The notes under the pieces were generated by a model. It ran no database searches. It was given only the letters and a program-made list of their open reading frames with translations, and was not told the DNA's origin. A stretch of DNA of 64,000 nucleotides, from positions 1,669,018 to 1,733,017 of the forward strand of contig NW_023998565.1 of the NCBI RefSeq assembly GCF_014805625.2, written 5' to 3'. The stretch is from Glossina fuscipes. Taxonomy: Eukaryota; Arthropoda; Insecta; Diptera; Glossinidae. Below, in pieces: positions 58,623-64,000 of the stretch. Each line of letters opens with the position of its first letter. Within the stretch, counting starts at the first letter, position 1. Position numbers and translations under genes: made by a program.

Positions 58623-59058
58623 AGAAATGATAAATCGTATAAGTCTTGTACATTGTTAAACAATTATTTTCTCTACTTTATTAGCTAGTAGTCTTCAATT
58701 TTCAATCACTGCATAAAATTCTTAGTTTTGTATCTATAGATAACATTAAAAAAATAATATACATATATTCGTATATATTTATTAAAAGCAATTTTAAACT
58801 CATTGATTTGATTATTAATAAAATAATAAAATGTTTAAATAATTAAAGCAAATAAACAATATGCGTAACTTGTATAGGTATAAAGTTCACAAACATTGTA
58901 TTGAAATTTAATAAATTTTTGGGACACACCTGAAAATATATCTTAATCTCATATTAGAATTAAATAAAAATAATGCAAACGACAAATAGTTCACAATTTT
59001 TAAATTTAACAAAATAGATTTTTTGATGTTAGTACAACAATAAGTAAATTGAGAGCAG

Positions 59059-62000
59059 TCATTTGTCCTCTGAGTTTTTCAAATAGAATGCTTCATTATT
59101 ATTTGAAGCATCAACATTCATTTGTTTAGCTTTAGCACGAGACCTCCAAATCTGAAAGGGAAAGTAAATATAAATGTGAAAAATACATGATCGCAAAATT
59201 GGTTAAGAATATAATGGGTAATACTGAAAAATCTCCGCAGGTTTTCCTGCACTTTCGAGCTTCTTTTTGTGGTCTGCTCTTTTTAAATAATTCCAAACTG
59301 TCATGTGGCTGATGTTTAGCGCATCTGTTATTTGCTGACAGCTTGTTGCCAAATTTTTTGGACTTTTTTAGTGATTGCGAAATGCATGTTTGACATCGAA
59401 ATTTCCGGAACGGAATTGAGCAAGGCGCTCCCGAGTTATTTCTTTAGTTACAACATTCTCACCGTACACTTCACAATTTTTTTGCAGCGTTTTTACCATT
59501 ACCATTATATTAAAAACGCATTGCACAGCGTATTTTTTCGGATATTTCATTCATTTTGAAATCAATACAGCTTTTACATGATCAAAGAATTAGAAAATTA
59601 TCTTCATAAAAAAATATAAGCTGAAATGACACCTTTTCAGCACACGTTCGTTTGCGACAGTCAGATGAGTGTTGCCCGATATCCCAGGCAGAACTTTCAA
59701 TATGACCTATTATATATATATATATATTTGAATCCCGTTGTTTATAAAGTCTATTCTTACTAACGGAAATCGGTATTGGAGTGTACTCGCAATTATGTAG
59801 GGCATGAAATAAACATACCTTGATAGTGAAATCATCGCTAGTGGTCACCAACATCTCATTATCTTTAGGATTAAAGGCTACACTATTTACGACATCAGTA
59901 TGCTTATATTTAGCCAAAGATATGCCATAATATCGGTCCCATAAGTAAGCGTGCATATCTTCAGCACCACTAAGTGTATAAGATATTATAGGTATTTTTA
60001 ACGTGATAGTGAATGTTTTGATTAATTACCTGGCTACATAATCGTCACATACATCTAAGAATATAAAGAAACATTCCGTGCTTGGGGTGTAAGCTTTATG
60101 AGCTCTCAGCATATTACCAATACGCTTTAAAGTCATTAGGTCAATGACATGTATATCAATTTCCTGAGCAATCGGTGGCGGTTCCAGGGGGTTCGTGATA
60201 ATGTAATTTTTAGGCCATGGGCGTGTGTTAACATAGAGATATCTAAACATACAAAAATATTACATCCCCTTAGCAGATTTAACATCACTAGTACCTATGG
60301 TCGGGGCTTAATGCCATTCCGATAATGTGACCATGAAGGTCTATTACTTTGTCAACTTTATCGAAACGATCAGCTACAGCCTCATAGTCCCACCAATCTG
60401 GATCAGGATCGCGAAATTGATTCTTAACGAAGTATGTTGTTAAATTTAACTACTATTCAATTCAATGCGTTTGCTAACCTGTTGTTCGGCTGCCTTCTTT
60501 GCGGCGATTCTTTCCTTCAGTGAGGGCCCTGGATCTAATTTCTTGGGAAATGTTATATTTCTAATACGTTTAATACCAATTTGATGGGGTGTATACGTTT
60601 TGGAACCAGTAGAAAATATAAGATATTTTGGTATAGAGTTTTCCATCTCATCATATTCATCAGATGCGTCCATTGGTTCATCTTCTTCTTCATCTACCGA
60701 CTCATCAGATACGGAATCTCCAGTAAATTCTCGACGATATTCATCTAAATAATGTATTGTGGAATCATTGCTGCGCTGCAAACTCCAATTTAAAGATAAA
60801 GAAGCAGTCGACGTGGAAGGTGTCGAATCATCAAACGATATATGAAAAGCTCTTCTTAAAGAAGCAGAGTGAGATAGAGGGTTACCAACAGAGTTTTGAA
60901 CAGTCAATGAGTGTTCTGACATTTCAATGTCATCCGACGGTGACTAATATTAATAATAATAGAGATGCTCACTCATTATTTAGAGAATGCATAGATATCC
61001 CTGCAATTTATTTACCTCCAAAATTTCATCCGAAGTGCTTGCCGTTATCAAAGGATCATTCGATTCATCCAACCATGGGCACTTAGCCATCATTATGGCT
61101 CTTACCGAACTCGCATTACGATTGTAGAATTTATAGAGTTGATTCATAATAGGTACGTGTTCCGAATCTACTTCTTGATTGGCTTTATTCAGCCATAAGA
61201 TAGACGTACTAACCATTTGAGCTAGCCAATGCAAGTCCCCGGATATAAGGTATTGGTCACTGAACCAAGTTCCAAATATATCATACGGTCGATTTATGAC
61301 GCGACATCGCAAATGAGATTCAACTATACGTAAAAATTAAAAGAGCGCTTCTGCATGAATTTATAGAACATACCATTTCCGTCTACTGTAAACACAGCTA
61401 TTTCGCCAGATGTACTGTGGGGCGATCCGAAATGAACGCCAGATACCAAAAGTAAACTATCGCTTTGATTGAATTGTGAGTATTGTGTATATTTCCAATT
61501 GAATTTCTTCATGTTTTGCGAATACTTTTCGGTGCATGGATGACCGGCGTTCCAAATCTAAAATATGAAATATGAGAAATGTTATTGCGAGAGTTGTCAT
61601 GAACCTACTCAATAAATTAGTTTTTTTATTAGACTATGTCTATTTAAGTGAACTATTTTAAGATTGTTGCAGAACATTTGCTATTACCCTTTATCATACT
61701 CACAATAACGTAGCCATCTTTAGAACAAGTGGAAAACATTTCACCATTATGAGAAAAGCTAACGTGTAAGACTTGATGTACATGACCTTTAAGACATTGC
61801 GACTGAACGAAAGGTATTCCAAAAGTAAGGCGTTCATATTCACTTTTCCATGAAACGGCTCCTGTTGGCATAAACATAATTAGTAAGAAGTATCATCACT
61901 TATAATATATTCGCTAACCAGGTTTTAAGGCGATGCAAGGATCAGTTTTGAAATGTCGATGAAATTTTCTTTTCCAAAGATAATCATCGTTAGCAATTTC

Positions 62001-62219
62001 GTACCACCGACGACAAGTTAAGCCAGCGTTAAGGATATCTTTAACAGGTAATAGCCAAAATATTTCTGTTAATACTAGCTGCGGCAATGTCCACCATAAA
62101 TCTTCCGCATCATCATCATAATCATCTTTAACATGAGCATTATCACTTTCACTCTTACTAACATAAATTTTTGGCTTCTTTGGAATGTTTGCTGCCGCAG
62201 CGCTTCCCATGGGGTCCAT
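59059..62219 (-). CDS. F-box/WD40 repeat protein, FBXW5 type, nine exons
   Basis: The exons are 62219-61919, 61861-61704, 61557-61374, 61323-61016, 60943-60479, 60422-60295, 60242-60030, 59969-59819 and 59151-59059. All are GT-AG and the phases give 666 aa. An F-box (LPQLVLTEIFWLLPVKDI, about 45-62) binds SKP1. WD repeats follow: VLHVSFSHNGEMFSTCSKDG (about 124-143), SGEIAVFTVDGNG, PYDIFGTWFSDQYLISG. Then comes an acidic low-complexity insert (exon 5), KYLIFSTGSKTYTPHQIGIK, and the C-terminal propeller (YLYVNTRPWP, AYTPSTECFFIFLDV, DVVNSVAFNP, TTSDDFTIKIW). It matches vertebrate FBXW5 throughout and I recall Drosophila CG9144 as its orthologue. It is a substrate receptor of cullin-RING ligases. 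The start at 62219 (MDPMG) follows an unrelated 5' stretch; M4 is an alternative. Confidence 0.95.
59210..59560 (-). mobile_element. Decayed mariner, relic 4, inside the last intron of the FBXW5-like gene
   Basis: The minus strand at 59550-59368 reads CEVYGENVVTKEITRERLAQ, then FRSGNFDVKHAFRNH (from FGEN-V...RRWFAQFRSGNFDVEDAPRSG). Further down (about 59340-59250) comes CQQITDALNISHMTVWNYLK, then RADHKKKLE, the second helix-turn-helix. Only the N-terminal DNA-binding domain remains. It lies in the 667-bp intron between exons 8 and 9, in the same orientation as the gene. Confidence 0.7.
59711..59727. repeat. Short (TA)n run
   Basis: An alternating ta tract of 17 bases within the last intron of the FBXW5-like gene. 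Confidence 0.8.
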
Positions 62220-63710
62220 TTCCAGTTTTTTTATGCAAAATATTCTTTTTTTCAACTCATTAAGGCAATTGTTGATCGCGTTGCAGATTTTAAAAAATTT
62301 GTACACCTTTCAGTTCCCCCATAAACGACGGTTTAAACAATAATTTACACGTAATAAAAAAACTTTTCCACTAATTTTGTTATACCAAACAACAAATACG
62401 TAACAGACCTAGTAAATAAAATCAGATGAGCTTTCCAAGTCTTTATGCGCAAGCTCTTGGAGAGTAATACGACATTTTACAACGCTTCAGATAGATAGAG
62501 CTATGTAGCAGCTGTTTTTTTATGTAAAATAAACAGTTAAAGCATAACTCACGAACTGTGAAAATAAAATTGATCGTGTGTATTTGTATGCAGTCGAGTA
62601 TGTAATTTCCGATGTGTTGTGCATTAGCAAACATATACTGGCGTGTTTATAAAAAGAAAATAAAATCATGTGATTTTATACGCCGTCATGCTTTTTCAAA
62701 AATTGAGGCAACGATAGCTTTTATCTGTGTGTTGGTCTGTTATTTAACAGAATTGAATCCCTTTGGTCTGTTAAGTTGGGCATTGAACTTAGTTGATTGA
62801 CGTTACATTTAAGTTGTTAAGTTTGGCATTTAACCATTTATTTAGTAAAAACGACTCTGTGCTTTGCCTTTCAACAGTGAATTTAGCGAGGGCGTTGTTT
62901 AATTTGATAATAAAATTTATGGCAGTCTGATTTTAGGCTAACTTGTAAAATTAATATTATTATTATTATTATTATAAATTTAGCCTTTCTCTTAAAGCAC
63001 CAGCATCATGTCATATACACGCGCTAGGGCTAGTTTCTCCTTGCACTGTTAACTATTTAAATGCCATTTAAATTGTTGCTCTTTCGTTCTCATTATTTGT
63101 GTGGACAAGAATTTGTTTAAACTTTCACACTCTATCAAACATTTGCAAAGCAGAAGAATGAAGATCTTTGATTGTTTTTAAGAGAATATGGGCTATTACA
63201 GCAATCAAGTATGTATTTTCAAGCAAACCCGAAAACTAGGTGGAATGAACTATGAAAGGAAGTTTCATTGTCCGTTCATCGCTTATTCATATTGAAAAAA
63301 TGAAAATTTTATGTTCGCAAAATGTTTCAATAAATTTCTATCAAAATTTCCACGCTCAGAAAAATGAAGACATTTTTTATTATTAAAATTTGGTCTAGTA
63401 CATGTACGTTGAAAATTTCGTTAATATATCTCAAAAACAGCCACCTAAAGATTGAACACCAAAATACATGGACACGCATCAGACAAACATATACCCATAC
63501 AAGCTGAAACTAAGTCGGAAAATGATTCTAAATCGCCTTCCTACTAAAAGGTGGGGATGTTTTAAATGCTTCTGGGCGCTTTGCATATCCTTGCCAACTT
63601 AATATGAATCATATGATGTAAAAAGGTAGTGTACATTATGTTCATGAATAATGTCGTATTTTACAAAACAAGTATCATATTTGTAACCCGTCTCACGATA
63701 TTAGATTCCA
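62220..63710. other. 5' flank of the FBXW5-like gene and intergenic DNA
   Basis: The FBXW5-like promoter should lie just right of 62219 (minus-strand gene). No core motif is clear. A short (ATT)n run at 62954-62975 is listed separately. I see no other gene. Confidence 0.35.
62954..62975. repeat. (ATT)n microsatellite
   Basis: A run of att repeats. It is not preceded by the family A 3' block in either orientation, so I treat it as an ordinary microsatellite. Confidence 0.8.
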
Positions 63711-63719
63711 ATGTTTAAC

Positions 63720-63920
63720 GATTTCGCTATCCTATGCTGCCTACTATATGTTGGGAAACGTACCAAAGATATTTTCCATAAATTTCGCTCCGGAGATTAC
63801 AGAAAATGGTCGTTCGGGGCGATGATTACATTTTGCTGTCCATATTAGAGGGTAACCCGCATCTAACCACTTTGGAGTTAAAAGGGAGGATCGACCATTC
63901 GACTGCTAACTGCTAATGAA
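63720..63920 (+). mobile_element. Decayed mariner, relic 5 (N-terminal piece)
   Basis: The plus strand near 63785-63810 reads KFRSGDYRKW, then, with a frame change, NGRSGRSDDY and LEGNPHLTTLELKGRIDHST (63800-63905). This matches KFRSGDxxxEDxxRSGRPxxxDDDxL and ExNPHxTTRELAxxLxVSHST of mariner transposases. The rest lies beyond or is lost. No inverted repeat is seen. Confidence 0.6.
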
Positions 63921-64000
63921 CAATTCAAACATCTTCAAATCCAAATGTTTTATTTAAAATATGGCAGAACTTTTCTGCTAACTTAATATATTATTAACGT

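Noticed and set aside
58270..58653. 127-codon minus-strand frame over the I-3 gene
   Set aside because: It is the complement of I-3 exons 2-3 and covers both splice sites. No motif in it.
60757..61086. 109-codon plus-strand frame
   Set aside because: Antisense shadow of exons 4-5 of the FBXW5-like gene.
62954..62975. (ATT)n run as a LINE tail on the minus strand
   Set aside because: The family A 3' block is absent next to it in either orientation.
1..64000. CRISPR arrays, operons, riboswitches, integrons
   Set aside because: Spliced genes, LINEs and mariners show this is animal nuclear DNA, and no regularly spaced repeats were seen.

Overview
The window looks like a scaffold from a higher (cyclorrhaphan) fly. 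It is AT-rich, has short GT-AG introns, and is full of non-LTR retrotransposons and mariner elements. The four host genes all have recognisable insect orthologues. From memory, they correspond to genes that lie close together at 26B on Drosophila 2L (CG13995, ND-51/CG9140, I-3/CG13994, CG9144). A tephritid fruit fly is my best guess, but the species cannot be fixed from the sequence alone.

Host genes. (1) An orphan rhodopsin-like GPCR of 573 aa in four exons, minus strand, 8716-10683. (2) ND-51/NDUFV1, the FMN/NADH-binding 51 kDa subunit of complex I, 474 aa in four exons, minus strand, 33954-35747. (3) A small three-exon PPP1R11/Inhibitor-3 gene, 124 aa, plus strand, 58120-58622. (4) An FBXW5-type F-box/WD40 gene, 666 aa in nine exons, minus strand, 59059-62219, converging on gene 3. 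For all four the exon phases add up exactly to an open frame. They do not form a pathway: they cover membrane signalling, mitochondrial respiration, protein phosphatase-1 control, and cullin-ligase substrate selection.

Mobile DNA fills most of the rest. I use working names. Family A is an I-clade LINE with a CCHC gag-like ORF1, an RT and a (TAA)n 3' tail; copies lie at 1-2.9 kb, 18.1-20.3 kb, 26.5 kb and 51.2-54.4 kb. Family B is an I-like LINE with EN, RT and RNase H; copies lie at 29.9-30.4, 36.8-40.6, 49.4-51.2 and 54.5-57.2 kb. Family C is a CR1-like LINE with a PHD-like ORF1; copies lie at 17.7, 25.2-26.3, 26.4-27.0, 30.4-32.0 and 40.6-44.5 kb. There are also several isolated RT relics. 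A complete mariner with matching terminal inverted repeats, a TA target duplication and an open transposase frame lies at 13409-14696. Five decayed mariners of other lineages are scattered about, one of them inside the last FBXW5 intron.

Two 10-N assembly gaps (18539-18548 and 51196-51205) both fall at family A sequence, so continuity there is uncertain. I saw no CRISPR array, rRNA, convincing tRNA or undescribed multi-gene system. The most informative signals are the intact mariner, the datable nested retrotransposon insertions (one with a 12-bp target duplication), the inverted segment of a family B copy, and the small I-3 gene that single-ORF searches miss.
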